Shown in pieces: positions 11,253 through 24,776 of a stretch of 64,000 bases of DNA (within the stretch, counting starts at the first letter, position 1; each line of letters begins with the position of its first letter). This DNA comes from Amaranthus tricolor (lineage: Eukaryota > Streptophyta > Magnoliopsida > Caryophyllales > Amaranthaceae). The stretch is taken from NCBI RefSeq assembly GCF_026212465.1, contig NC_080047.1:39616422-39680421 (forward strand). Reading direction: 5' to 3'. The translations under genes and the position numbers were made by a program. A model generated the notes under the pieces. That model had not been told where the DNA came from and ran no database searches. It saw only the letters and a program-made list of their open reading frames with translations.

Positions 11253-13377
11253 ATGGCGATGCCGGGCCCAATTGATCCATCAGTGCTTACGCTTCAGGCG
11301 ACACACAGGAGCGTAGCTGCGTGGGAGGGCTCCACTGCCCAATTGGTTACTCGTCAGCATTACCAGGCGAGTACGTTACATTGGGAGGTGGATGAGAGGG
11401 TATTAGAGGTAGTCGAATTAGCTGGTTTCAGATACATTCACAGGTTGTTGGGCGGGGGCTTAGAGCTCGATCGAGCTCTTATCACTGCATTGGTGGAGAG
11501 GTGGAGGCCGGAGACTCATACCTTCCACCTCACAGTTGGCGAGGCAACGATCACGTTGCAAGATGTGGCAGTTATAATGGGACTGCCCATTGAAGGACAA
11601 GCAGTGATAGGTCATGGAGAGGGAAATTGGCCAGCATTAGTTCATGAGCTACTGGGGGTTTGGCCTGAAAACCCTCAAGACCCCACACAGCCGAAGATCA
11701 TCGTTGGATCATCATTGAAGCTGACTTGGCTCCGAGAGCATTTTAGCGCGCTAGAAGATGACGCGGATGATGTTACGGTTGATAGACATGCGCGAGTGTA
11801 CATCTTGTACCTGTTTGGATGCATCTTGTTTCCAGACAAGAGAGGTGACTCGGTGCAGTTGATCAATCTCCCTCTACTGGAAGACTTGGAGCGCGTAGAT
11901 GAGTACAGTTGGGGAAGTGCTACCCTAACGTATCTGTATCGTAACTTATGTCGAGCATCTCGTAAGGGTGCCAAGGACATTGGTGGCTGCTTGATGTTGT
12001 TACAGATATGGTCATGGGAGCATATTCATATAGGGAGGCCCATAATTCGAACGATTCGACCCGATGGGCAACATGATCAGGAAGATGACGCGAATTATTT
12101 TGAACCGGTGTTAGGTTCACAACATCGTCGCGGGATGGATCCTTTAGCAGTAAGGTAGCAACACTCAATTCACTATTCAAATTCATAATTTCACTATTTT
12201 ATGATACATGAAAATTTTAAACAATGTTCATTTGTTTGCAGCTGGCTTCGCGTATATCTTTCTAGATCCCACTCCCCACATACTCTCGTCTACTACAGAG
12301 ACACACTTGATCGACAACGGGACGAGCAGGTTATTAACATTTTCTATTTGTATTAGTTATGAATAAATTGTATATATTACTGAGCATATTGATTTCTATT
12401 ACAGATGACATGGCAGCCTTACACAGCGGCTAAGATGGACGCTCTGCCACACATATGTACATCGGGCCACGAGATTTGGGGATCGCGTTGTCCACTTATT
12501 TGCTTTGACATCGTCGAGCTACATCTCTCGGATCGTGTCATGCGTCAATTTGGTTTGGAGCAGGTTATTCCGCAAGCCTGTGACACCCAACCTCAACTAC
12601 ATGCGATCGATCGGAGGACTTGGGACAAGAACTACCTCGTACGACATAGATCGCATGTAGATGCGTGGAATGACCGAGCATCTAGATTGGTTCGAGGAGA
12701 TAACTTCACAGGTCATAGCTCTGCTATGTACATGAGTTGGTACAGGCGTATCTCCATATTACGCCTAACGAACACCACATTTGCGCAGCCAGGCTCACAT
12801 TACCATCCGACATCTACGTTACTGGTACGTCTTCTTTCAACACTCATAACATATAGTAATAGTTTTATGTGACTCTTTTAACAATATAATGATAACAAAC
12901 AGGCTGAGCGCATCCGATCGGTGCTCATACAATGCAATGACACGATTCAAGACCCTAGGCTCCATTAACGCGTCGTTGACCGATGCATTGAGTCAGGCGA
13001 GTTATGAGTACCTCATACCGACTCCACCCGTCATTGGCGAGGTAGATGACACATTCCACACTCCTTCTCCACGGAGTTCAGCTCACCGAGGTAGCTCTTC
13101 CGGAGGATCCAGTTCTCGGTCCACAAGAGGTCACCAGCGTTCATCTACTCGAGGTCGGTCTTCCAGATCGCCATCGACATCCGGTACTATGTCGTCATTC
13201 GTTCCTCCAGCTTCCATCACCACTCCTCCTCCACATCCATTGCCTCCGCAAAGGATCATCACCTATCAGCGTGCTAGTCAACGACGAGCTTCTGCTCTTA
13301 ATGTCATTGCGGAGGTTGACGAGTTCACACCATCATCATCCACCGGTGCGCAAAACAAAAGGGGCCGGGGGTTATAG
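11253..13377 (+). CDS. Plant mobile domain (PMD / MAIN-like) protein in the MULE
   Basis: Four exons fit GT..AG borders: 11253-12154, 12242-12329, 12405-12824 and 12903-13377. The first three join in frame across 12154/12242 and 12329/12405. The protein has the PMD hallmarks: FRYIHRLLGGGLELDRALITALVERW, the IMGLPIEGQAVIG block, the long acidic and charged middle, and YRDTLDRQRDEQMTWQPY across exons 2-3. PMD proteins (the MAIN/MAIL group) occur both as host nuclear proteins and inside plant transposons. The fourth exon reads only about 20 codons in the expected frame. A neighbouring frame then carries a Ser/Arg-rich tail ending in KRGRGL, so a one- or two-base frameshift near 12960 is likely. 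I see no catalytic motif. Its role in the element is unknown. Confidence 0.75.
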
Positions 13378-13595
13378 TTTAACAAACTTTGTATATTCTT
13401 ATATGATTTGAACTTCTTGTATGACTTTCCATGATTGTAATATATCTTCGCATTATTTTCATAATTAATTTTTTCAAATCAAGCTGGTTCGTAATTGATT
13501 ATTATGGAATAGATGGTATTGAATTAGTTTAATGCAGGTTGCGTTCACTATTTAGGGGAAATGAAAGAAAAAAAAAAAAGTTGCAGGCCACAAGC

Positions 13596-13727
13596 AAACC
13601 GCCACATGAAGTGGCGGTTTACCAGGGACCAAACCGCCACATGAGATGGCGGTTTGCCTTGACCAAACCGCTACTTCATGTGGTGGTTTAGTGCTTTAGG
13701 CAAACCGCCATCTCAAGTGGCAGTTTT
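13596..13727. repeat. Right subterminal palindrome array of the MULE
   Basis: Four units of about 25 bp lie at 13596-13620, 13631-13655, 13665-13689 and 13702-13727. They follow the same AAACCGCCAC-N-GTGGCGGTTT pattern as the left array, with a few point changes such as GGTGGTTT in the third. Each can form its own hairpin. Confidence 0.85.
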
Positions 13728-13853
13728 GTCTAAAAAATTAAAAAAAAAACAAATTTCCACGTGGACGGTATTGTGGGAAATACTTTCCCACATAATGCAA
13801 AGTGGGAATTATTTTTTTTTTAGCAATATTATGGGAAAAGATTCAATTTATTA

Positions 13854-16800
13854 GCTTAGGATGATAGATGTAGCTTACAATTTAGTGAACCACTTTGAAC
13901 CGTTGTATTGTTATTTGCATTCGTTTTTCATGCTTAAACATCTTAATACTTGCAAATAGTTAAAGTTTATTAGTACACCTACAAGTCATAATTACAATCT
14001 TTTTTGGGCAACTTTAGATCCCGCTTTTGCGTTATTACTCATTAGGCCTCCTAACACTAAGGTATACGTCTTGTTCCTTAAAGTTCTACCTTTTATTTTA
14101 TAAAATAAGTAAAATGAAAGAACAATAATTGGTTCACAAAGAGACATTCAATATTTGCTAAATCGAATTCAAACTAATGGTTCATCATAATTTTAATTTA
14201 AAAAAGCCAACTCCATTGTAGAAAATGCAATATTTGTCACTTGCATTCTCTATATATTATTGTCTGTTGATATTGTGTTTGACTTTTGACCATTGAACTT
14301 TGCTAAAACTAAAAACATAATCAATTTTATTTAATTAGTCTTAATATAAATTTTATCAATAATAATTTTTTAAAATTTTTAATCATACACAATTTAAAGT
14401 ATTTAAGATTGAATATCTGAATCGGAAAAGATATATTTTTCCACAAATTTTGATAAGAGACAAACACGTCTTAACGTCCCAAAAGCGTAACGGCTCGCTG
14501 ACATGGCATTCCCCTCCTAATTACTAGGAGTAGTTTTCGACGTTAAAAAGCAGATAAAATTAGTTGAGATTTTTGTCAGAATTACTAGTAAAATTTTTAG
14601 AAAAATGTTATTACAAAAAAAATAAATAAAGGGACCATTACATTCGGGAGAATGCTCGTTGTTTCCGTCGGTGATGCAGGACAGTCACACCTGTGCTCAT
14701 AAGGGAAGGGACCCATTACATTCCATTTATTTTATTCCCTAAATAAGACTTTTGTACAAAAATTTAAAAATAAGTATTTTTTGTTAAAAAGATAACTATA
14801 CCCCCTTAAAGACATTTGAAAATCAATGAACTAAAAGGTAAAAACATAATTATTTTTTGTCAAAAATAATAATATAGCAAGCAATTTAAAACAAGTAAAT
14901 AAAAAGGTATAATTTGTAATATTTCCTCTTATTCACTATTATTGTCTCATTTGCTTTTGGTATATTTGTCAACGGACTATTTTAGTATTTTAATTTTAAA
15001 TATCTCTAATTGTGTTTGAGTAAAATTATAAAAATTTGATATTAATAAAATTTATATTAAGACGAATCAAATAAGATCCACTAAACTATGTTTTAACTTA
15101 TAGATTAAGAAATAAGAACAAAAAAACATATCAAGAGTGCTTAATAAATAGTATTCAAAAACCAAATCAAACATTATAATACAAGTGAGGTATAGTAGCA
15201 AAGGGAAAATAATTATTGTTTTAAGAAAAAAGTAAATATTTGATAATAAATAAAGAAATAAAGTAAACTATACCAATAAATTAAAAAGTTATAATGTATA
15301 AATAAAATTAAAAGAAATAGTTCAAAAAACACTCTTGCATTTGTTGGCAGTTACTTCTACCGGTAAGCCTTAGTCCCTAGACCCTAGTCCCTAGTCCCTA
15401 GTTTCTAATCTCTATCTCCTAATAGTCCCTAGCCCTAGTCCTCAGTCCATAGTCTCTAAACTTAGTTCTAGTTCCTCCCACTATTTTTTTTACATTTATC
15501 TCAATTTGATATAGGATTAATATTTAAAATCTCTAAATTCCACATTTCTATAAACAAATAGTTTTCTATAGAATCCAGTTGTATTTTACGTCTGCACTTG
15601 AGGATATTGAAATTTTGTAAAAATAATTGTAATTTGTAGAATTTAACCTGAACTTTTTATATTAAAGTCTTTACGAGGATACTTATGACTAGCTAATGCG
15701 CTACACACTTTCGGTGTAACTGTTGTGTCTTGATATTCTTATTACTTAATTTTCCATAAAGCATAGGTGTATATACATTTCAATTTGTAATTTGGAAAAT
15801 TAATCTCACAATATGAAAATTCTTCAAAATAGATTACAAAATATTATATTTTAAGGTTGAATTGAAAACTTTAATTAATTTTTAACATATATATATTTAT
15901 GATTTTTTAATATTTTTTATTGAATCATTCTTTTCATGATTATGCTCTTACTAAATTTGAATTATGGATCCGCCACTACTTTTCACTGTACCCTAATGAT
16001 TTTCTCATAATAAATGTATATAGAAATAAAATTAAGTGAAATCTTTGAGATGAGAGTAATATTAATGAGGTAGATAATGACAATATTATTTTATTAAATA
16101 ATAAATTTAATAGAGAAAATATGAGACCATATTTTAAAATTTATTACAAAACATTAGTAAAGAATATGAAGATTACTAGTTCAAAACACGTTAAAATAAT
16201 AGTGGTGAAAAATATGTAGAGATTATAAACATTTAAAAATCTCAAATTTAAGATACCCAAAGTTAGTTATGTTACATTTCAAAAAAAAAAAAAGTTAATT
16301 ATATTAAAAAAAAAGTGATTAAAATTAAAAGATTCTTTATATAAACATCGATTAAACTACCCATTAAAAGGAATAGAAAGATAACGACATATACATATGA
16401 CATTAATAAAATCTACTTTTAAAGTCAAATAGAATTATAAACAAATTCAAATTAAGAAGGTCTAATTTGATAAATGGGTGAAATTATATGTCCTAAAATA
16501 TAGTCTTAATTTCCCTAAATTAAGTTCGAATTTTGACTCAATAGAAATAACTTCGTCATATACTTTTTACTATTCATTTATGTTTTTTAATTTGTGATTA
16601 ATTTTTAATCTATAAGTTAAAACATAATTTAGTGGGATCATTTTTGTTTTGTCATGTAAAAAATATTAATATCAAATTTTTATAATTTTTTATTATAATT
16701 AATAATTATAGATATTAAAGATAAAATTAGTACATTTTAGTGCGTTAAAAAACAAACTTTACAACTATTTTGAAGAGGGAGTAAGTAATTTTATTTTTCT

Positions 16801-16918
16801 TAAACCTACTTTTAATTAATATAATATTAAAAAAATTGCAATTAAATGTACTCACAGTAAATTAAAAAGTGGGGTCTACTCCAATTCTCCCTCCCACCTT
16901 CTCTCAATCACTGCTCTT
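13854..16918. other. Intergenic region upstream of the pectate lyase gene
   Basis: AT-rich spacer without a supported gene. It includes degenerate Stowaway-like sequence near 14930-15130 and 16500-16795 (the latter ends GAAGAGGGAGTAAGTA), a heptamer-like repeat at 15363-15480 and an imperfect duplication of GGGACCATTACATTC (14632 and 14709). The last few hundred bases before 16919 are presumably the pectate lyase promoter. Confidence 0.5.
15363..15480. repeat. Degenerate CCCTAGT heptamer repeat
   Basis: Many near-copies of CCCTAGT / CCCTAGA run through this stretch, mixed with six- to eight-base variants. The period and composition resemble a worn plant telomeric repeat (CCCTAAA), but the A-A to G-T difference is consistent, so an independent simple repeat is equally possible. 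Confidence 0.55.
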
Positions 16919-16924
16919 TATAAA
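16919..16924 (+). promoter_or_regulatory. Probable TATA box of the pectate lyase gene
   Basis: TATAAA lies 111 bases before the start codon, followed by a CT-rich leader typical of plant 5' untranslated regions (CTTCTTCTCTCTCTGAC just before the ATG). Confidence 0.6.
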
Positions 16925-17029
16925 CACCCCTTTCCTCACAACCCCTTCTCTGTCTTTACTCTTCCTTCCTCCTGAGTTCTGATCCATCTTCTTCTCTCTC
17001 TGACTTCAAGCTTTTGATCGAATTCTACA

Positions 17030-20000
17030 ATGGCGATTTCTCCTAAAACATGTCTTGCTTCTCTTCTTCTCCTTCTTTTCCTTACTCTCGTCGTTGCTGT
17101 TCGTACTGTTCCCAGGTTTCGTTCTCTAACTTTTGCTACATTCTACTTCACAACTTCTGAAAACTAATTTTCTCCTCCAATTGCATTTTAAAAATGGCGA
17201 TTTACGTTTTTTAGCTTTGAAAAAAACTAAGAAAATGGATGTTTTGTTTTTGAAAATTCACAGGTCGGAGAAAACAGAGGAATTACAGAGCTTCAAGAAC
17301 ATAACAATGGCGGAAAAGTGAGTTCTCCTATATTTTGTTTTTGAATGTTGCTTTCCATGAACTTTTTAATTATTTTGTTTTTTCAGATAATTCTTTTACA
17401 GTTAGACTGCTGTCGGTTTGTTATTCTGACGCTAAATCACTCTCAACCGTTGGATTCTCTGGTAATTACATAAAATAACACCAACCGTTAAGATATTCCG
17501 TTTACGGTTACGTCCTTTCTTAGGATACCATTGGCTATCTCACCATTAAAAAACTTTACCTTTTATTCTCTCTCCTACTTTCCTTAAATACCCTTTAATA
17601 AATCGTCTAATCTTATTTTAATTTCTAATTAAGGTGTATAATAATAATAATAATCATGGGTATTTTTGTTATTATAATCTAAACTCTGAAGCTAATATGA
17701 AACTTTCACTTCCCATTAACATCGAGCACTGTGGCGATCTGCTGTGTACTTCCTTGCTTTTGTTTTCATTCCAACTTGCAATGAATATATCTTTGTCCAC
17801 TTCAAATGGCAAATTAAATTTCCTTTTATAAGGAAAATGTAAAACATGCCCAAGATTGCTAGAAATAGTTTACAAAGTCCATCTTCAAGTGTTTTTACCT
17901 CTTGGTGACATCAGATCACTTGCTGGTGCGGCTGCTATATGTGTTGCCAAGTGTAACATGCACGTCAGAAAACGGTGTGCCGTGTACAATCACGTCACAA
18001 ACATGAATTTTGGAGGCAAATTAAGTTAAAGTTCGTCTAAATGAGTACAATAAATTTTGACCCGATAAACTATTATCTGCATTTTTTTAATGTCAGTGTA
18101 AATATGGGTATAAATTTTTGTAAATCCATCTCTTGATCAATTTGCTACAACTTATTACAATGGTATTAAAAGAAAAAAATATAGATGATAATTGATGAAA
18201 GTGACTGAGAAATGTTAATATTGCCAAGCTCACTGACGAAAATAGGGAATGTAGCAAATTAGACAGAGTATAATTTTAATGGAATGTGTAAAAATGATTT
18301 TCTAAATACGGGTTATTTACAATTTCTGGTTTTACATCAAAGGGTTGTCAGTATGTCACTATCTCTTCATTCAATGGTGAGTGGTAGCTTTTAACTTAGG
18401 CTGTTGCATTAATGGTGAGAAATGAGGAGCCTATCAGTTGTATGGTTTTAACTTAATTGAGTGAATAAAACGGTGTCATTTGTCTAGCTAATTTTGGTAA
18501 TAAGGCATTTTTTTATTTTGTGCAATTGTGTTTGTTGAATTTTAATTAATTTTATTAAATTGATATTTTTCAGGATGGAGGAGGTTGAGATTTTTAATGA
18601 ACATGCAGTAGCAAATCCAGAAGAGGTTGTTGCAATGGTTCACATGTGAGTTTTTGTCTTCCTCTTTGCAATGTTTTTTTTTATTACAATATAGGTCGAA
18701 GGCCTGAGAGGAGAAGGAATGTATGAGAAGTGAATTTAAAAATTTACACAGAGAAAAGTAGTACTTACTCTAACTGAGATACTATTCTTTTCTCTTGGCA
18801 ATAAATTTCAAGATTGCTAAATATAGTGGTAGATCCAAAAATAAAAAACAAGTAATGTTTAAGTATTGAATTTTGAAAAATTATAGCGTGAATCAAAGAC
18901 GAAGAGGGTGTTTGGCAAACGGCTTATAATTAGTAACTGATAGCTGATTACAGTGACTGATTTGACCAGCTTATTTTGAATCCGCTGCTATGAGCAGTTT
19001 GTTCAAACACATCTTATTCATAATAATAAGTTGTTTCAACCATATAATTTACCAAAGATTAGCATTGGCTCGTTTGACTACTCAACCCTCAAAATGTATC
19101 AAAATAAGTTAAAATTATCTAATAAGCTATTTTATCAAACACCTCCAAAAGCTAATAAGAGAAATGTGTGCCTAATAGGGTTTAAACCTTGATCACTTAT
19201 GTGGAAGACAAGGCCCTTACCAAGTGATTTAGGTGAATTTTTTTAATATTACATGATTTCATTTTGGATTAAGTAACATTACGCTGCATCCGCCATACCT
19301 GCATAATTTGATCCATTCTTGTTGATTGGAATACTGTGAAGTATAGGGTAAATGTACCATTTTACTTTTGTTAGGGCTTAAAATAATTAATGTTTGATAT
19401 CATCATATTGGCACCTACCAAATAGTCGGTGGCATAAGTGCTGCTCACACTTGGTTAATTTTGTTAATAGTTTTCTCACTTTACTTGCTCTGTCTCATGA
19501 GTTTACTCAACCAAGTGGCAGACGGCAGACCCCATTTATCAAACACGATTTTTAGAAAATAGACAATTGTAGTAAATTTATTATAGTAGTAATTTGTTTT
19601 TCCATCATTGGATAAGAAGATATGAATATGATCATCCTTTATGTGTTCCTTGTACTTGGCCTACGGTAATGTCTGATTTATACTGCAACAGACTGTATTG
19701 CTTTTAATGCCATCCCTTTATCACTCACATTTAATCAACGTATTCTCGTATTTCATGTCTCATCTCTTTAATTCAGATACTGAATGGATTCAGATTTATA
19801 GACAGGGTATTATTCTATCTCTTTATTTTTGGACCCGTGAAATTGGGTGGCATTCCTTTCCCATTGAATTGATTGTTGTAAATCATTCGAATCCACTCTA
19901 CACGTGAGTGTACATGCACTGTGAGGGTGGTGGTAGAGTGTGCCTCTACATTATTATGTAACTCAGAATATGTTATATACTCTAACACGCCTCCTCACAC

Positions 20001-22484
20001 GAGTGCCTTAGATTTGAGGGGTGGTTAAGATTCGAACCCGTGACTTCTTGTCACATTGACTTCTGGTACCATGTTAAGGAACCAACTTAACCGAAAGCTT
20101 AAACTGATGGTTAAGACCTCAAGATATGTTATATACTCTAACAAATTCGGTTTGTGGGATTTAGGAATTTATTCTGATTGTGCATAGATTATATTGGGGT
20201 ACGAATCAGTAGCTGTAAAGATGGGGTTGTTGTCAATCTGCATATTACATGTGATATGTCGTATGGTAGAACCATAATGACTAGATTGACAGCTGCTGTT
20301 GTGATATATCTTTTGCAATCTTGACCTTCAATATTTCTAATAGATCTAACCAACACGTTATTGAGAAAGTCTTGTGTGGACTTGATCCACACTATGTTAG
20401 TGCGGACCAACTTGCAAATATATTAAGTATTTCTACTTGACAAGTACAATCATTGTGAAATACTTGCTATTTTTAGGTCGGTTCATACTGACCTAAATAA
20501 AACAACAGTTGATATATAGCTTGTGCCTATTTTTCTGACATATAGTGTGCTAAAACATAAATAATAATACAAAATCATATGCTAAAAGGGTTGAATAATG
20601 AGCTTCATTTTAAGTTTAAATGTAAAATATAGAGCATGTTGCCTATTTTTATAAGTACTTAAGGGTCATATTACACCTATGAAAATAATTATAGTAATTG
20701 ACACATTCGACAGCGGTTAATATTGATAGCATGACTTTGGACTCTGCAGGAGTATCCAGAACAGCACTCAGAGGAGGAATTTGGGTTACTTCTCATGTGG
20801 AACAGGCAATCCTATTGATGACTGCTGGCGGTGTGACCCCAACTGGCACAAAAACCGTAAACGCCTGGCTGACTGTGGTATTGGATTTGGAAGGAATGCT
20901 ATTGGTGGCAAAAATGGTCGCTTCTATGTCGTTACAGACTCTCGTGATGATGACCCAGTTAACCCCAGGCCAGGGACCCTTCGTCATGCAGTCATCCAAG
21001 AAGAACCTCTCTGGATTATTTTCCAACGCGACATGGTGATTGAATTGAAGGAAGAGCTTATAATGAACAGCTTCAAGACAATTGATGGACGTGGAGCCAA
21101 CGTTCACATTGCTAACAGAGCTTGCATCACAATTCAGTACGTGACTAACATCATCATCCATGGCATTCATGTCCATGATTGCAAACCCACTGGTAATGCT
21201 ATGGTGAGGAGTTCAACTACTCATTTTGGATGGAGAACAATGGCCGATGGGGATGGAATCTCGATCTTTGGTGCGAGTCATATATGGATCGATCACAATT
21301 CCCTCTCACACTGTGCTGATGGCTTGGTTGATGCTGTGATGGGTTCAACTGCTATCACAATTTCCAACAATCACTTTGCTCACCATAATGAGGTATGTCT
21401 TTTGTGTAGGTCTCGTTGCACTCATTTTCTTTGACCTTGCTTCCTCGATCTTGGAAACGCTAACTTTTTTGTTTTCATGCAATGTAAAACAGGTGATGCT
21501 ACTCGGGCATAGTGATTCTTATGTGAGAGACAAGACAATGCAAGTTACGATTGCATTCAACCACTTTGGTACAGGCCTCATCCAAAGAATGCCAAGGTAC
21601 TGCACTGCTATTCATGGATGCTCTCAGATCATGCTATGAGTACATTTAACTTTCCGAACAATTTTTGCAAAACCTTCAGAATCATAGGTTGGCCTACTAG
21701 TTGAAGTCTTTCCCTTCCACCCTTGTGGTAGGTGTTCGATTTCACACCATCTACGAAGGATTAATCCCCCCTCCCTTATCTGTAGGGATTCCTTAGCCTT
21801 ATCCCCTAATAATAAGAAGAGGAAAAACCTTGGCTTTTTAGTTCTTATCTTTATGATCTATGATGTCTGATTTTGCTTTCTATCAACGAAATTTGGTCCT
21901 AGCAAGCTAGACTTTAGCTTACTATCATCAAATGTGTTAGAAAACATGGAGAATGGTTTCGATTGTGCACGAGTCATTCATAGATGTTAGTATCAATAAA
22001 ATGCTGCTTGGGTTTATGCAGGTGTCGCCATGGTTATTTCCATGTGGTGAACAATGACTACACCCACTGGGAAATGTATGCAATCGGTGGAAGTGCAGCT
22101 CCCACAATTAACAGTCAGGGCAACCGATATGCAGCACCAGCCAACCCTTTTGCAAAGGAGGTAAAATCCTTTATTCTGTAAAAGTTCCTTTCGATTCACA
22201 CAAGTTTTATGAATAATTGAGACTTAAACCGAGTATATGCGTAAAATGGGGTGAAACCACAGGTCACAAAGAGGGTGGAGACAGCGGAAAACAAGTGGAA
22301 GGGTTGGAATTGGAGGTCCGAGGGAGATCTTCTGTTGAATGGTGCATATTTCACCCCATCCGGAACTGGAGCCTCAGCAAGCTATGCAAGAGCCTCGAGC
22401 CTAGGTGCTAAATCATCATCGATGGTTGGAGCCATCACAGCTAATGCAGGTCCTCTGTCCTGTCGTAGGGGCCGCCAATGCTAG
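17030..22484 (+). CDS. Pectate lyase (PLL family, polysaccharide lyase 1)
   Basis: Seven exons join in frame: 17030-17115, 17264-17317, 18574-18645, 20750-21392, 21493-21596, 22022-22160 and 22263-22484. They give 439 residues, the normal PLL length. Residues 1-24 are a signal peptide (leucine-rich core after MAISPK), so the enzyme is secreted to the wall. There it cleaves de-esterified pectin (polygalacturonate) by beta-elimination with calcium. Visible motifs are [29 protein letters not shown], the calcium-site region [25 protein letters not shown], and [19 protein letters not shown] with the catalytic Arg segment. The C-terminus CRRGRQC is typical. Intron 3 is 2.1 kb and holds a MITE and a SINE. 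The start was chosen as the only ATG giving a signal peptide in frame. Which family member it is cannot be told. Confidence 0.95.
18904..19146. mobile_element. MITE in pectate lyase intron 3
   Basis: The ends GAGGGTGTTTGGCAAACGGCTTA and, inverted, GGAGGTGTTTGATAAAATAGCTTA form imperfect TIRs around a 243 bp AT-rich body. The GGTGTTTGG terminus suggests a hAT-type MITE. No perfect TSD was found. Confidence 0.55.
19968..20147 (-). repeat. tRNA-derived SINE-like repeat between 20 bp direct repeats
   Basis: On the minus strand it has an A-box-like segment (CTTAACATGGTACCAGA) and, near 20033, a B-box (GGGTTCGAATCTTA). ATATGTTATATACTCTAACA occurs at both sides (about 19968 and 20127). A diverged partial copy is at 23486-23562. 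The orientation is opposite to the host gene. Confidence 0.6.
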
Positions 22485-23113
22485 CCAATGTTCAGAGTAA
22501 ACAATCCATTTTTGCATTTTCTCCTACAGATTATATCATTTCATCCATGAATTTCGCGCATTTTTCTTATCGAAATCACTTGCAAATTTCCACATCTTCT
22601 AATCTTGGCAAGTGTACATATTTATACACATTGTCCATTGTATGATTCAATTGAATCAGTTTTGTGTGGATCTTATTTTCTCAACCTCGACCCAGCTTCA
22701 TTCTAAGAAGAAAGTTTTCGTAAATGACAGCAAGGTCAGATGCGTTGTTCCTTTCTTTCTTTTTTTCGTTTTCCCCCCAAATCTTCCGAAATTTTAACCA
22801 CCTTTACCTTTTTCCTCAGGTGTCTGGTTTCCGTAGTTGATTTATAGGAATTTGGAATGGTTTGTAAGTTTTTCCTTTGTTTTTTGCTTTTTTTTTTGTC
22901 AATCCAAGTTACTCCACACAAGTGTAAAAGGTTACAAATGCCAAGAAACTTCAATGAAATTTGTATTCAACATTAGTAAAGCAGAAACAATCACTTTATT
23001 ACTAGTACAGTACTTGCTTCTTTATCTTGTGCTCTACTGTACAATTGTATTTTCTGTTCATGGGGTTTTTGAGCTTTTCGTGAAGATGCTAAAGAACCAA
23101 CTTAACCTAAAGC
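22485..23113. other. Pectate lyase 3' flank
   Basis: Contains the 3' untranslated region, T-rich and without a recognised element. Polyadenylation sites could not be placed with confidence. Confidence 0.4.
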
Positions 23114-23293
23114 TAGAGGTGTTCAAAACAGACCCGATGATTCGAAATTTACCCTAATAAACGAACTCAATATGATCCAACTTAAAAAATGATTTATAAT
23201 TATGTAAAAAACAATATTGACACAAAACCGATTTCAAACCGACCAAAAACTTCTAATCCGATATCAGCTCGATGACCCGAATGAACATCTCTA
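23114..23293. mobile_element. TAGAGGTGTTCA MITE, copy 1
   Basis: A 180 bp element with ends TAGAGGTGTTCA and, inverted, TAGAGATGTTCATTCGGGTC. It has a perfect 8 bp TSD CCTAAAGC at 23106-23113 and 23294-23301. The same family occurs at 35865 and 62142, with the interior CAAAACCGATTTCAA shared with the latter. Ends and TSD size indicate hAT. Confidence 0.9.
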
Positions 23294-23354
23294 CCTAAAG
23301 CTTAAGCATATGTTTGTAGCCTATAAATTTGTTATATACTTTATCATACCCCTT

Positions 23355-23466
23355 CATACCAAATTAAAGTCCTTTTGTTAGAAGTGTGCTCTCATTATAG
23401 CGGTAAATATCATACCAAATTAAAGTCCTTTTGTTAGAAGTGTGCTCTCATTATAGCGGTAAATAT
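23355..23466. repeat. Two-copy 56 bp tandem repeat
   Basis: A 56-base unit starting CATACCAAATTAAAGTCC is repeated head to tail (23355-23410, 23411-23466) with no visible difference between copies, so the duplication is recent. Confidence 0.9.
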
Positions 23467-23485
23467 TACGTTTGAAATACACAGG

Positions 23486-23562
23486 GTTAATGAGATTAGA
23501 TCCAGTGATTTCTCATTACGTTGGCTTCTGATATCATGTCATTGGACCAATTCAACTGAAAG
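23486..23562 (-). repeat. Fragment of the SINE-like repeat seen at 19968
   Basis: Shares the GGCTTCTGATATCATGTC..GGACCAA core with the repeat in pectate lyase intron 3, including a degraded B-box. Truncated and diverged. Confidence 0.45.
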
Positions 23563-23617
23563 ATTAACGATATTTCTAAATTGTGCTGTTATTTTCTTCA
23601 ATCTAGGATATTTAAAA

Positions 23618-24767
<1,150 letters not shown>

Positions 24768-24776
24768 TATTTAAAA

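Larger units (their letters stand above)
7777..13844 (+). mobile_element. Complete Mutator-like element (MULE) carrying a PMD gene
   Basis: The 6,068 bp element has 88 bp TIRs at 7777-7864 and 13757-13844, which begin GAATSTTTTYCCATAATATT. They differ at only a few positions and end at CCGTCCACGTRG. A perfect 9 bp TSD, AATTTATTA, lies at 7768-7776 and 13845-13853, the size diagnostic for Mutator elements. Inside are a MuDR-type transposase (8658-11189) and, in the same orientation, a PMD gene (11253-13377). Palindromic AAACCGCCA arrays sit just inside both TIRs. Intact borders suggest fairly recent insertion, but the transposase now has three stops, so this copy cannot move on its own. Confidence 0.92.
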
